Below, one piece after another: positions 34,050 to 45,609 of a DNA stretch of 64,000 bases. Position 1 is the stretch's first letter. Every line of letters starts with the position of its first letter. Made by a program: the position numbers and the translations under genes. The notes under the pieces are model-generated. The model saw only the letters and a program-made list of their open reading frames with translations. It was not told the DNA's origin and did not search any database. The DNA is from Maratus speciosus (lineage: Eukaryota > Arthropoda > Arachnida > Araneae > Salticidae): the NCBI GenBank assembly GCA_963932465.1, contig OZ010800.1, forward strand, positions 35,888,352 to 35,952,351, given 5' to 3'.

Positions 34050-36205
34050 TCTCTCTATTCTAGAAAAAAAAAGTAACTAACATTGTCACAGCCGCCGCCG
34101 GTTTTGCATTTTTTGTGGCCGGAGGTCTTTCTTCGTTAATATTAAGAAAAATAGTGCATATTAAAACATGAAGATCGGTAGTATTATAGAGAAATGTTTG
34201 ATAAACACGCTGATGCAGACATTTTTCATATAGAAGAGTTATTTTCAGAGATATTTAATATTAAAGTTAGTCAAAATCATTCCATTAAAAAAAATTATAG
34301 GAGCAAAAACTATACATAGGAATTTAATCATTTTTAGATCATTTTAAAATTAGCAGTTTTCGGTGTGCAGACTGCATTTATTTTTTTAATTAGACTCATA
34401 ATTGTGATTTTATTTCTATTTTAAATTCATATTTTCAGCATTTCGAGAGATATTTTTTACAACTTTTAGAAAAGGGTATTACTTTAAATTGTTGCCAAAT
34501 TTAAAATGACGGTAAAGATTAATACTTCCTTCAAATTAAAAATTCATTTATACGTGACTTATTATAAACAGAAAAAAAACATTCAAATGAGAATTAAATG
34601 ATGACGTATTAAAAGCAGGAAAATATTGATAATTAGTTCCTAAAAACTTTATTTAAACGTGAATTTTAAAGGAGAAAGAAAATTGTAAAATAATAAATTC
34701 ATTAATATGCGTTAAAAGTCACAAATGGAGGAAATTACGTCATATTTATAATTGCAAAAGAGTTTAAATTAAAAAATATATTTGCGGGAAACATTTATTT
34801 CATATTATGAGATAATCTTTTTAAACTACTAGGGGGCTCTGCCCCCTACGAGCTCCGCTCGCCAACCCCCGTTTAGACACCACAGACCCTAAAAGCATGC
34901 TAATTTGACCGGCTTTAAAAGGATTTCGGAAGATAGAATTATAATTTAAAAAACAGTGGCGATCTCCCTATAAACGGGTTTCTATTCGTTTCTCTTTGAT
35001 TGGGGAATTTTAAGGCCAAATCAGCTGCTATTCAAAAGTACAATGGTTGTTTCCGTCTTTGATTAAATAAAATCAGTTAAAAATTTCAAAATAAGCTAAT
35101 ATGAAATGAATTAAGTAAATAGAGTCTTTGTCACCCGGTATTTTTTAACAAAGCAAAAGAAAGTTTTTTTAAATAAGACATTTTAAATGTATCGTTTTTA
35201 ATCTGACGTAATTTTCACCAAACTTATCTTTCTCTTTTTAATATTCACGTGAAAATACTTTTGTTAGAAATGAAATATTATTTGCGCTGTCCTAACAAAA
35301 ATAGTCGTAAAGATCATCTCAAAATATCAAATAAATGTCTCGCGCAATTTTTAAATTGAAACTGTTTAGGAAAATTATTTTTTGTTCATTTTACGCCATA
35401 AGTATAATGTGACGTGAATGTGACGTAATTTATCCTATTTAAGACTTCTAACGCATGTTAATGAATTTATTATTTTACAATATTCTTTCTCTTTTAAAAT
35501 TCCCGTGTAAATATAGTTTTTATGACGTAATTTTCAATGAGTTCCTGCTTTTTATATTTTCTGTTAATAATAGTCACGTGTAAATAAATTTTTAATTTAT
35601 AATTGCGAAATTTAATTTATTACAGCTTAAGCATTATTGTTTGCGTTGTTTATACAGTTGGCAACAGTTTAAATTATTACCATTTTCTAAAATATGTAAA
35701 AAATATCTCTCGAAATGCTTAAAATTTGAATTTAAAATAGAAATAAAACCTCAAAAAATGAGTCAAAATAAAGAAATAAATGCAGTCTGCACACCGGGAA
35801 ATTCTAGTGCATAATATGTTCTAAAAATGATTAAATTCCTATGTATAGTTTTTGTTCATATAAACCTTTTTTAATGGAGTGATTTTGTCCAACTTTAGCA
35901 TTAAATATTTCTTAAAATTATTCTTCCATTTGAAAACTGTCTGCATCAGCGTGTTTATCAAACATTTCTCTATAATACCACCGATTTTCATATTTTTGTA
36001 TGCAATAGTTTTCTTAATATTAACGAAGAAAAACTGCCGGTCACAAAAATTTCAAAACCGTCGGCAGCGGCGGCGGTGAAACCGTTAGTTACGCAAAAAA
36101 TATTTTCTATCTAACAACAAAAATATTTTCGCGTGAATATTAAAAAGAGTAAGAAAACTTTGGTGAAAATTACGCCAAATTCAAACTGATAAATTTATAA
36201 AGTTT
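34050..36205 (+). mobile_element. Non-autonomous Helitron, 3'-truncated and split by another Helitron
   Basis: The 5' end TCTCTCTATTCTA at 34050 is preceded by A. The body runs to 34828, then an inverted copy (34829-36092) intervenes, then the body resumes at about 36093 (aaaatattttctatctaaca ... tttggtgaaaattacg) to 36205, where a third copy starts. The 3' hairpin end is missing. Confidence 0.6.
34829..36092 (-). mobile_element. Non-autonomous Helitron, minus strand, nested
   Basis: The 3' end (minus strand) is the hairpin gctcgtagggggcagagccc then CTAG at 34829-34832. The body continues to the GCC-repeat zone (36060-36077). The last ~35 bases of the 5' end (tagaatagagaga on the + strand) are absent. 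Confidence 0.65.
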
Positions 36206-37560
36206 TCTCTCTATTCTAAAAAAAAAAGTAACTTACGCTGCCACCGCCGCCGCCAGTTATGAATTTTTTGTGACCGGAGATCTTTCTCCGTCAATATTAA
36301 GACAAATACTGCATACAAAAATATGAAAATCGGCAGTATTATACAGAAATGTTTGATAAACACGCTTATGCAGACAGTTTTCAAATCGAATAATTATTTT
36401 AAGAGATATTTAATGCTAAATTTGAACAAAATCATTTCATTAAAAAAGTTTTATAGGAAGAAAAACTATTCATGGGAATTAATTCATTTTTAGATCATTT
36501 TATACGGTAGACTATCCCTGTGTGCAGACTGCATTCACTTTTTTTTAATTTGACTCATTTTTGTGGTTTTATTTCTATTTTAAATTAAAATTTTCAGCAT
36601 TTTGAGAGATATTTTTTACTTATTTTAGAAAATGCTATTAATTTAAACTGTTGTCAACTGTATAAACAGCGCAAATAATAATGTTTGCTTCAAATTAAAA
36701 ATTTATTTGCACGGGACTATTATTAACAGAAAAAAAACTTTCAAATTAGAATTAAATAATTACGTATGAAAAGCAGGAACTTATTGAAAGTTACTTCATA
36801 AAAACTATATTTACACGTGAATTTTAAAAGAGAAAGGATATTGTAAAATAATAAATTCATTAACATGCGTTAGAAGTCATAAATAGGATAAATTACGTCA
36901 CATTACACTTATTACGTAAAATGAACAAAAAGTAATATTGCAAAATAGTTTAAATTTAAAAATTGCGCAAGACATTAATTTGATATTTTGAGATAATATT
37001 AATAACATGAATATTAATTTTATTGAATGCGTTTAGACTGCTTTCGAGCGACTATTTAGTAATTTAATAAAAATAAAAAAGATTACAAGCTGAAAATGAA
37101 GTGTCATTAACAAAAAATATGATTTGAAAGAGAAACGTCTGTGAAGCAGAAAATAAAGAAATTGTTTAAATGGCTTAGTTAAGATTCGTTAACCTTCTGT
37201 GTCGTTTCCGTCAAAAGAAGGCACTTTTATTTGTAAAATATATTTGCATTTTGATGATTTGCTTATTTTGAAGCATATATATTTTATATATTAGCTTATT
37301 TTGAAATGTTTAACTGATTTTATTTAATCAAAGGCGAAAACAGCCATTGTATCTTTTAACAGCAGCACATTTTTCCTTAAAATTCCCCAATCAAAGAAAA
37401 ATGAATAGAAACCTGTTTATAGGGAGATCGCCACTGTTTTAAAATTATAATTCAATCTTCCAAAATCTTTTTAAAGCCAATCAAATTAGCGTGCTTTTAG
37501 AGATTGCGGTGTCTCAACGAGGGTTGGCGAGCGCAGCTCGTAGGGGGCCCAGCGCCCTAG
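36206..37560 (+). mobile_element. Non-autonomous Helitron, complete copy (1355 bp)
   Basis: The 5' end is TCTCTCTATTCTA; a GCC-rich tract lies at about 36240; the 3' end is ggcgagcgcagctcgtaggg then gccctag, followed by T. The internal sequence is collinear with 7466-8694. It was inserted into an older Helitron mosaic. Confidence 0.75.
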
Positions 37561-37979
37561 TATGTAAAAAATATCTCTCGATGTGCTGAAAATTTGAATT
37601 TAAAATAGAAATAAAACCTCAAAAAATGAGTCAAATAAAAAAAACTAAATGCAGTCTGCACACCGGGAAATTCTGTCGCATAAAATGATCTAAAAATCAT
37701 CACATTCCCATGTACAGTTTTTGCTCCTATAAAACTTTTTTAATGGAACGATTTTGTCCAACTTTAGCATTAAATATCTCTTAAAATAATTCTTCGATTT
37801 GAAAACTGTCTGCATCAGCGTGTTAATCATACATTTCTCTATAATATCACCGATTTTCATATTTTTGTATGCAATATTTTGCTTAACATTAACGAAGAAA
37901 AACTTCCGGTCACAAAAAATTCAAAACCGTTGGTGGTGTTCGTGGCGGCGGTTGTTACTTTTTTTTTAGAATAGAGAGA
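37561..37979 (-). mobile_element. Helitron 5'-end fragment, minus strand
   Basis: Ends with tagaatagagaga then T on the + strand (the element's 5' TC end flanked by A). It covers only the 5' ~420 bases of the family, cut at the 3' end of the neighbouring + copy. Confidence 0.65.
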
Positions 37980-38099
37980 TAATTCATTCATCCGAAATTG
38001 TTTTAACGCCGTTATCCTATCTGAAAACCACTCTCATTTGATTCATGTCTAAATCATGTGTGAATATGACATTACAATACGCACGTTAATATCTTGAAA

Positions 38100-38170
38100 A
38101 TACTCTCCCCGTAACGTCGAGGTTAAGCCCTCGATCGTGGAATGTGGGAGTCGAATCTCGCTGATTCCTT
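38100..38170 (+). repeat. Weak tRNA-like sequence
   Basis: tcgaggttaagccctcga could be an anticodon arm, and ggagtcgaatctc resembles a B box. There is no acceptor stem. Possibly an old SINE head. Confidence 0.25.
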
Positions 38171-38518
38171 GTGAAATTCTCCGATTTTATTTTCTAGTTC
38201 AGTTACTGCACTCTCTGTATAGTTTGATAACCGTTCATACAGTAATCCGAGAGATTAACAGCTTTATAATTTGTTATCACACTCTGCTGTAAAAATAATT
38301 AAAATGTTATGCGTCGTGTAAAAATGATATGCACAGTCTTGGGGACTGTGCATACAGTACATACGGTGTCGGGGATTTTTTTTTAAATCTGTGTTTGTCT
38401 ATTGTGTTTGAATTTACGATTTAACTTGATTTTGAAGTAATTTACATGTGTTTTCACCCGAAATTTGCAAATGTAGATTTATAATAGTGTTTAAGAAAGG
38501 ACATTAAATAAGGGCTTT

Positions 38519-38940
38519 TTAGGTGCGTTCGTAATTATATAAATACGTAGCACCTATAGTGGTCGTTCAGTCAGTCTGCCCGTCCGTCCATCCGCCTATA
38601 ACAGCACAAAAACTACCCAACCGAATCGTTTGAAATTTAAAATGTATAATTGTTGTATAATTTTGTCGAGTCATTTCAAATTTTATGAAAATCGGATGTA
38701 CTGTTTAATTACAGGGGCAGTTAAAATTTTTCCGTTACATTACGGCCAATGGAAAAAATTATATCGAATACATTTTAATGATGTTGCAGCCTTTTTAACA
38801 GAATAAATTGATATGCACTTATGAAGTGCACTAAAGAATACATTGCATACAATATGCAGTGCAAAACATATTTGTAAAACGAGTTATAGTACGTCATATG
38901 CCACGCTTGACGTGCAGTTTCCAACTTGTTTATATATAAT
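38519..38940 (+). mobile_element. Hairpin-ended repeat family, variant copy
   Basis: Begins with a hairpin (taggtgcg ... gtagcaccta), followed by gtcagtctgcccgtccgtcc. The body contains ttacaggggcagttaaaatt and ttccgttacattacggccaa, as in the copies at 4364-4600 and 27771-28290. Confidence 0.5.
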
Positions 38941-39035
38941 GTAGATAATGTTCCAAATGAAATATAAAATACACAAAATAACTTTTTATAGTTAGAAAAA
39001 CGGCATTTAAGAGTGAGAGATTTCAGGTTGTGTAT

Positions 39036-39104
39036 CGTCCTCGTAGATTAATGATAGATCATTGGAGCGTTATTCCAAGGATACGGCTTCGATTCCAGTC
39101 TTGT
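39036..39104 (+). repeat. tRNA-like SINE head
   Basis: 5-bp anticodon stem TTGGA/TCCAA with loop GCGTTAT and a B box GCTTCGATTCC. The A box (tcgtagattaatgatag) is weak and the acceptor stem does not close, so it is a SINE or pseudogene rather than a tRNA gene. Confidence 0.45.
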
Positions 39105-39375
39105 ACATTTTTCATTCTGTTGTCTTATGTTTAGTTAGCACAGTGAAAAATTTCAGGCATTAAATGTTTTAAAAAAGAATATTAAATATCAATTTTTATT
39201 GAGCAAAAATCCGTAAGTATTTTGTAATCTTTTTTCCCCTATCAAAGCTATAATTATTTCAAATAAGCTTTTTCCCCAGTTAAAGTTGAATGACTCGAAA
39301 TTTCAATTTTCACACCATATTTTTATACTATCTGTATACAAGATTTTTTCTGGGATAATTCTGGGATAGAAGAAT

Positions 39376-39600
39376 TGCACAAGCGGCTGAGAGTTTCTGC
39401 CCTCAAAGCTGGTAGACGCGATGCACTCGGTTCGAATCCATTTTGGCCTAACCATCCAGAGTTTTTCGTAGTTTTCTTCGAACTGACGAAACGCTACCTA
39501 AATTTGGGTTAAGTTCCATTAGAAAGACCTTCTGGAGGATAACCACCCCCCTCCCCTCTGCCTAGGATGATCATCTGCCATAAAAAACACCAACACCATC
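39376..39600 (+). repeat. tRNA-derived SINE
   Basis: A-box-like caagcggctgagag and a perfect B box GGTTCGAATCC at about 39429 head a non-coding body (tttttcgtagttttcttcga, ggaggataaccaccc, aaaaaacaccaacaccatcc). No terminator-bounded tRNA fold. Confidence 0.5.
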
Positions 39601-40150
39601 CTGCGATATAATTAATTGGCGTGAAAAATGACATAAGAGTTCAATACAGCACGATTAAAAAATTACCCGTTATCAATTTTTCTGTCAAAATAATCAATAG
39701 AAATTGTTAATCGAGATAATCAGGCATTCAAGTTTAACTGTAAAATTAGTTTATTTTAAATAGATATATTTTTGATTTAAAAAATGATTACGAAATCCCT
39801 ACCCTCTGTTTGCTCAATATATACCAATATTTCAAATTGCCCGCTGAGAATTTTTCTGTACAGTAGTGCTAACAATATTGATATGTACAGGGGGATTTTA
39901 ATTAAAGTTTCACTTTCAAAAGGTTGTAAAAAAAGAGCCACTGTTCAGAATAACCTGATATTTCATGTGTTAAAGAATAGCCCCCCCCCCTCCCCTGTAG
40001 CTCGTGCATGTCGTAAGAGGAGACTAAAAGGGGTTGGGCGAAAGGCTAATAACCTTTCCCTGTAAAAAATAATTCGTTGCGAAGCCCTTAAATACTGATG
40101 TTAGACGGTCTGATCCCATGGTAATACGAACTGTAAATGGAAAACGACTT

Positions 40151-40912
40151 ATGAATTCTAGAATTGGAACTTGGAATGTTTTATGTTTATACAGGTCAGG
40201 TGCAGTGAAGCAATTACAGAGTCAGATGAATAGTTATAGACTGGATATATTGGCCTTACAGGAAGTAAGATGGAAGGATAGTGGAATATGAGACATTGGT
40301 GATTTTACAATTTTCAATAGTGCTAGCACAGGAACAAATACGCATGGTCCTGTATATATAATAAGAAAATGCCATAGAGAAAATATTATTTATTTTATGA
40401 GTGTAAATGAAAGAATATGTATCTTGAGATTGAGAGCAAAGTTTTTTAACATTTCTGTAGTATGTGTCCATGCACCAACGGAAGATATCGAGGATGAACA
40501 AAAAGATACTTTTTATGGAAAGCTACAGAATGAATTTGATAACATACCAAGACATGACGTTAAAATTGGTATAGGTGATTTTAATATTAAAATTGGAAAA
40601 GAATATACTTTTATACCAACAACTGGAAAATTTAGTTTACATGATTTGTGTAATGAAAATGGAATAAGAGCTGTGGACTTTGCTGCTTCTAACAACTTAA
40701 CCATAAGTAGTACATGTTTTGAGCATAAGAATATACATAAAAAAAAACTTGGATTTCTCCAGATGAAAAGACAAAACCCAAATTGACCACATTATGTTTG
40801 GCAAAAGACATGCTAGTGATGTTATGGATGTACGAAGTTATAGAGGTGCTGATCTAGATTCTGATAATTTCCATGTTATAATGAAATGCAGACAAAGAGT
40901 TACAAGATTTCA
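40151..40912 (+). pseudogene. RTE LINE AP-endonuclease domain (broken)
   Basis: Starts MNSRIGTWNV (the N-terminal beta strand of the endonuclease), with LQEVRWKDSG carrying the catalytic Glu region, VCVHAPTED, and GDFNIKIG with the Asp-x-Asn pair; later QIDHIMFG and SYRGADLDSDNFHV carry the C-terminal DH and SDH-like motifs. Breaks: TGA at about 40289, a frameshift in the A run at about 40740, another at about 40777, and a stop near 40938. The family nicks target DNA for target-primed reverse transcription. The neighbouring frame continues into a basic linker (40915-41511) with a stop at 41134. Confidence 0.8.
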
Positions 40913-41521
40913 AGATGCAAAAAGAACAATTAAAATTTAAAGCAAAAGATTTACTAAACATGCAGAGAAGAAAGGTTTATCAAAGCAAATTAACAGAAAG
41001 AATAGCTAATGAAGTTAATGAGGAAGATATAATCAATAGTAAATGGACTAAATGCAAAAATATCATATTAAAAACTGCCGAGGAAATTGTTGGAAAGGAA
41101 GAAAGGAGAGAAATTAATGAGTGGTTTGGCAGATGAGTGCGCATAAAACATACAATAAACTATGATAAGCGTTGGCAGCTAATTATAAAAAAGAATGTAG
41201 CAAAAGAAAAAATGCTGAAACACAGAACCAGACAGAGTGAAAATCACTTTAAACAATTAGAAAAAATACTCACAAGTTGTTATGTATGGAAAAACGAACT
41301 TTGGAGCATAGTACAATTCAGGAAATTTAAAATCTATCAGCGATTGGTGATTGGAGATGAGCTGTATTCAAAGTTTAATGCAATCAAAAAGGGCTACCAA
41401 CCACGCACCCTTTTTTGTAAAGACAGAAACGATAAACTTATTGGAGGGTATTCAAATGTGACAGATAGATGGGCGGAATACTTTGACGAATTGTTAAACA
41501 GACAGTATTGACGAAAGAGAA

Positions 41522-43092
41522 ATGCAGTTTAACAATGAGGATTATGATGTGAATGAAGAAAACTGTGAACCACCAACTGTAGAAGAAATAAGGGATGCTA
41601 TTGTAAAATTAAGAAATGGAAGAGCACCTGGTGAAGATTTGATAAGTGCTGAGCTTTTGAAATACGGTGGAGAGAAGTTGGCACAAATGTTACATGATCT
41701 AATAGTAGAGATTTTGCAGAATGAAAATATATCAAATGAATGGAATAGTGCTATTATTATCCCAATTCCTAAAAAGGAAAATATCTTAAATTACCAGAAT
41801 TTTAGAGGCATTGCCTTATTAAATGTTACATATAAAGTGTTGGCAAAGATAATTGCAAAGCGATTACAGCCGTATGCTGAAATGGAAATAGGTGATTATC
41901 AGAGTGGTTTTAGGAAAGGAAGATCAACTGTGGACCAAATTTTTAGTATTAGGAACATCCTAGAAAAATTCTATGAACAAAATATTAATTCGCCCCAATT
42001 GTTTGTTGATTTTAAACAGGCCTATGACATTATACGCAGACATGAGTTATTTGAAATATTAAAGGAATTTAACATACCTGATAAAATAGTTAAACTTATT
42101 AAATTAACACTATAAAATACAAAAGCTAAAGTTAAAGTACAGGGAAGACTTTCAAGAGAATTTACAGTGAATTCAGGTTTAAAGCAAGTTGATGTTCTCT
42201 CGACAATTCTTTTTAACTTACGCCTGGAGAAAATAATTAGAAGCATCTACAACAACAGGGGAGGTACTATTATGAACCGCTCCCTACAAATCCTTGCATT
42301 TGCTGATGATGTTGATATAATTGCTAGAAATAAGGAAGTCTTGATTGAAACATACAATAAACTACAAACTGAAGGGAAAAAACTAGGCCTTGAGGTTTAT
42401 AAAGAAATAGCAAAATACATGGAAATGGACCGAATGAAATCACAGGCAACAGCAACGTTAACAATAAACAATGAATTACAATTTAATAAAGTAACAGAAT
42501 TTAAATATTTAGGATCTATGATCAACTCTGATAATATGGTTGAAGCAGAGATTAAAACTCGACTTACAGCAGAAAATAGATGCTATTTTTCTCTTCGAAA
42601 AATTCTAAAATCATCTCTAATATCCCGAATAACTAAACTTAAAATTTATAAAACTGTTATAAAACCAATAGTAATTTATGGTAGTGAAACCTGAACCACT
42701 ACACAAAAAAATGAAAAGTTGCTCATTACTTGAGAAAGGAAGATCCTAAGACAAATTTTCGGACTTATTAAGGAAGACAATACATGCGGTATCAGGACAA
42801 ATATGAAGATTGAACAGTTATATAACGAGGAAGATATAATAAATAGTATCAAAATAAGAAGAATGCAATGGTTGGGCCATCTAATCAGAATGAGGGATAA
42901 GAGAAGCAAAAGAAGATATGTAATGGTAAATTAACAGGGAAAATAAGTATTGGTAGACCCAGGAAGAGATGGATAAAAGAGATGGAGAAATATCTAACAC
43001 AACACCATATTATAAATTATAAATTAAAGGCAAGAGATCGGAAGGTCTGTTGAGGTATATTGAGGGAGTTCAAAATCCTACATGGATTGTAA
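41522..43092 (+). pseudogene. RTE LINE reverse transcriptase domain (broken)
   Basis: In frame from 41522: KLRNGRAPGEDLISAELLK, NFRGIALLNVTYKVLAKIIA, SGFRKGRSTVDQIF, and FVDFKQAYD with the first catalytic Asp; after a TAA at 42113, FADDVDIIAR with the paired catalytic Asp, then FKYLGSMI. TGA at 42692 and about 42730 stand where Trp is usual. A C-terminal ILREFKILHGL tail ends at TAA 43092. The catalytic residues are present but the frame is interrupted, so it is inactive. Confidence 0.85.
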
Positions 43093-43803
43093 TGCCGTTG
43101 TGTATGTATGTATACGTGTAGCAATGGGAATTTGTTTTGTGAAAGGACCAAAAGTACAAAAATTGACCGATAGATGGCACTGTACACGTCATAAGATGCT
43201 AATTAACAGACGTGACATGCTTCTGTGGAACTCTTTGTTCAAATCATATCCACCACGATAAGATGTTGCCACAGCCGATAGGGAAAAATCGGTTTTTAAT
43301 TGTCCCTAGGCCAGAAACCGCGCAAGTAGCAAAATCGAAAATGAAGCCGCCTCTTCGAATTTATCAATCGACCCCTTCAGACCGAATGCAGTCATCGGGC
43401 AGAACTGCTTCTTAATCCCTTTAATGTTCAGAATTTCTTCAATTCATTTGCCGCACAGTGTAAAAAAAAGCTTCACAAGCAGAGTCGGATCCTTCAATGA
43501 TAGAGCCATGACTACCTTCTCACACGCAGATTACGAGGAACTGCATGTTCCCCGCCTGTTTATCACAAGTGTAATGTAAAGTGCGCATGTCACGTCTTTT
43601 TATGTCACGTCTTTCACACATGTCCTGCACACATCTTATGATTGTGTGCATCGCCATCTAACGGTCAACTTTTGTATGTTTGTTTCTTTCGCAAAGCAAA
43701 TTCCCATTGCTTCACGTACAATGAGATGAAATATTAGGTCATTCTGATCAGTGATTCTTTTTTTACAGCCTTTTGAAAGTGAAACTTTAATCATATACTC
43801 CTG

Positions 43804-44190
43804 AGACCCCGCGTCCATTCTATTGGACATTTTTATTTTTTATGTAAAATACTTAATTTCAATTGGAACTTGTAAATACTTGCTGTCCATTATACTAGAC
43901 AGTCTGGTGCTGCTATCTGTACGCCGAAATAATAAAAAAATTGCAACTAAATATGTATTTTAATCATTTGAATGTGGCAGGCAACAAAAGAAAGACTGTT
44001 AAAGGTAAGCAGACAGTTTTAACGCTAATTTTTTATATTTTTTAAAAGTATTTTGATATTAGTGCTAGATACATATAATGTTAAGTATTGTATGAATGAA
44101 ATGACATCGCAGTTAAAGTAATCTAATGTATATTTTAGAGAATAAACAACCTTTTTTTTTAATGTCCATTCTATTGGACGTTGGGTCTTC
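43804..44190. mobile_element. Candidate MITE with palindromic gtccattctattggac ends
   Basis: The 16-base word gtccattctattggac stands at 43813 and 44164, with a variant (gtccattatactagac) at 43885. The outer flanks gagaccccgc and gttgggtcttc are inverted relative to each other. The plan matches the palindromic ends at 32258-32845. Non-coding. Confidence 0.4.
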
Positions 44191-44416
44191 ATCAATTGTT
44201 TTTATTCGTATTAGACTCTTTTTGTATACTGAAGAGATACATTAGTTTTTACTCAAAAATCAACACAGTATTGAAACAAATAATAGATACAGAAGTAGAT
44301 AATATATATTCTTAAATAAATAAAAAAAATATTTAAATATTATCCTAAAAATGTATAATTTTACTGATAAAATGCTTGTTCTGAATCAGTACATTGTTAA
44401 ATTTTGAATTTCAATG

Positions 44417-44448
<32 letters not shown>

Positions 44449-45600
44449 TTTTTTGTGTGCAGCATTTGGTAAATATAGAAAATTAAGCCTTTATTAGGTT
44501 TTATTCTTATTCATAACTATTTTTGGTATTTTTTTTATTAGTATACTATTTATAATTTAATTAATAAATTTAATTATATTTAAATAGCAAAAACACTTTA
44601 AGAAACTATAATTAAAGATAACGCTCTAAGATTCTAAATAAACTCATGTTGATTTCTTTTAAATTTCTTCTTTGTATTTACTTGCCAATTGTGGTAGCTG
44701 TGCCACTATTTATTATCATTATTCTAACGAACAAATTACTTATGTTGAGAAGAGTTAAAAACAAACAAAATGTTATTAATTTTTATTATTATTACTAAAC
44801 TGATCAAAACGTTTCTTAGTTAAAATACACTTTTTCTATTTGATGATGCAAAAATTGAATTTATGTGATATTTGGAAGTGACGTATAAACGATAAAAACA
44901 CACTTCTGATATCAGCAAAGTTTGTAGTAAAACAAATATGAACTTGACGCTAAAAATCTGGTTTTTGAAGCCTATGTAGCGATCTCATCTTACTTCATAA
45001 GTATAAAATAAAATAAGTAAGCATGAAATTCAACTTGTATTTGTATATTCGTTTAACTACAAAAAATAAATGCAAATTTTTAATATTATTTACTGTTTGT
45101 AAGTCGTTTATAATTAAATTAGTTAATTTAATTGAATTTAAACAGAAATAAAAATTTTAAGAAAATATAACTGAAGATAATAAGTTAAGAGTATAAGAAA
45201 ACTGCATTTATTTCTTTTTAATTCCCTTTGGCATCCAAATGTCAATTGTGATAACCGTGCCACCAAATTTGTTTTAGAAAAAACTTTTATTGATGCGTTA
45301 TTTTTTTTAAATTCCTTTTTAAAAAATTATTTAAAAAGTCACTATATTGATTTATACCAAAAACCGTTCTAAGTTTTCGTAAAAACTCAAACAAATTTTA
45401 CTTCACCCTTTCTTATCATATAAATAAAAACATACATTTATTTTACTTAAATAGGTGTCACAAATAAAAATCAAAATATATTGACATGTTTCGGTTTAAT
45501 CGTAAAAACCGTAATCATAATACACACATAATCAATAGAAATGAATGACACTGGGTACCAAAAGATAATCTAAAAACCAAAAAACATAAAACTGCAAACA
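44191..45600. other. AT-rich intron with TA microsatellite and a duplicated segment
   Basis: (TA)n lies at 44415-44443. The segments about 44545-44710 and 45100-45270 are diverged direct copies (aaactataattaaagataa / aaatataactgaagataa; cttgccaattgtggtagctg / aaatgtcaattgtgataacc; tgccact / tgccacc). No gene is seen. Confidence 0.5.
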
Positions 45601-45609
45601 TGGCGCCCT

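Larger units (their letters stand above)
39981..43105 (+). mobile_element. RTE-clade LINE, nearly full length, decayed
   Basis: The 5' UTR carries gtcgtaagaggagactaaaa and ggggttgggc, typical of RTE-like elements. It is followed by an AP-endonuclease region and a reverse transcriptase in one order on the + strand, and a short 3' end with a tgta/tatg tail (43093-43110). It sits inside the foldback element, whose continuity across the insertion marks the borders. Confidence 0.8.
39898..43795. mobile_element. Foldback/long-TIR element interrupted by an RTE LINE
   Basis: The arm 39898-39980 plus 43106-43215 (ttaaagtttcactttcaaaa ... caatgggaatttg ... atagatggc) is the reverse complement of 43565-43795. 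Without the LINE the element is about 790 bp with ~200-bp inverted arms and a GC-richer centre (43216-43560) that encodes nothing I recognise. Confidence 0.65.

Noticed and set aside
36063..36077. Poly-Ala or poly-Arg coding exon from the GCC tracts
   Set aside because: The tracts are at a fixed position of the Helitron family and not in a conserved reading frame.
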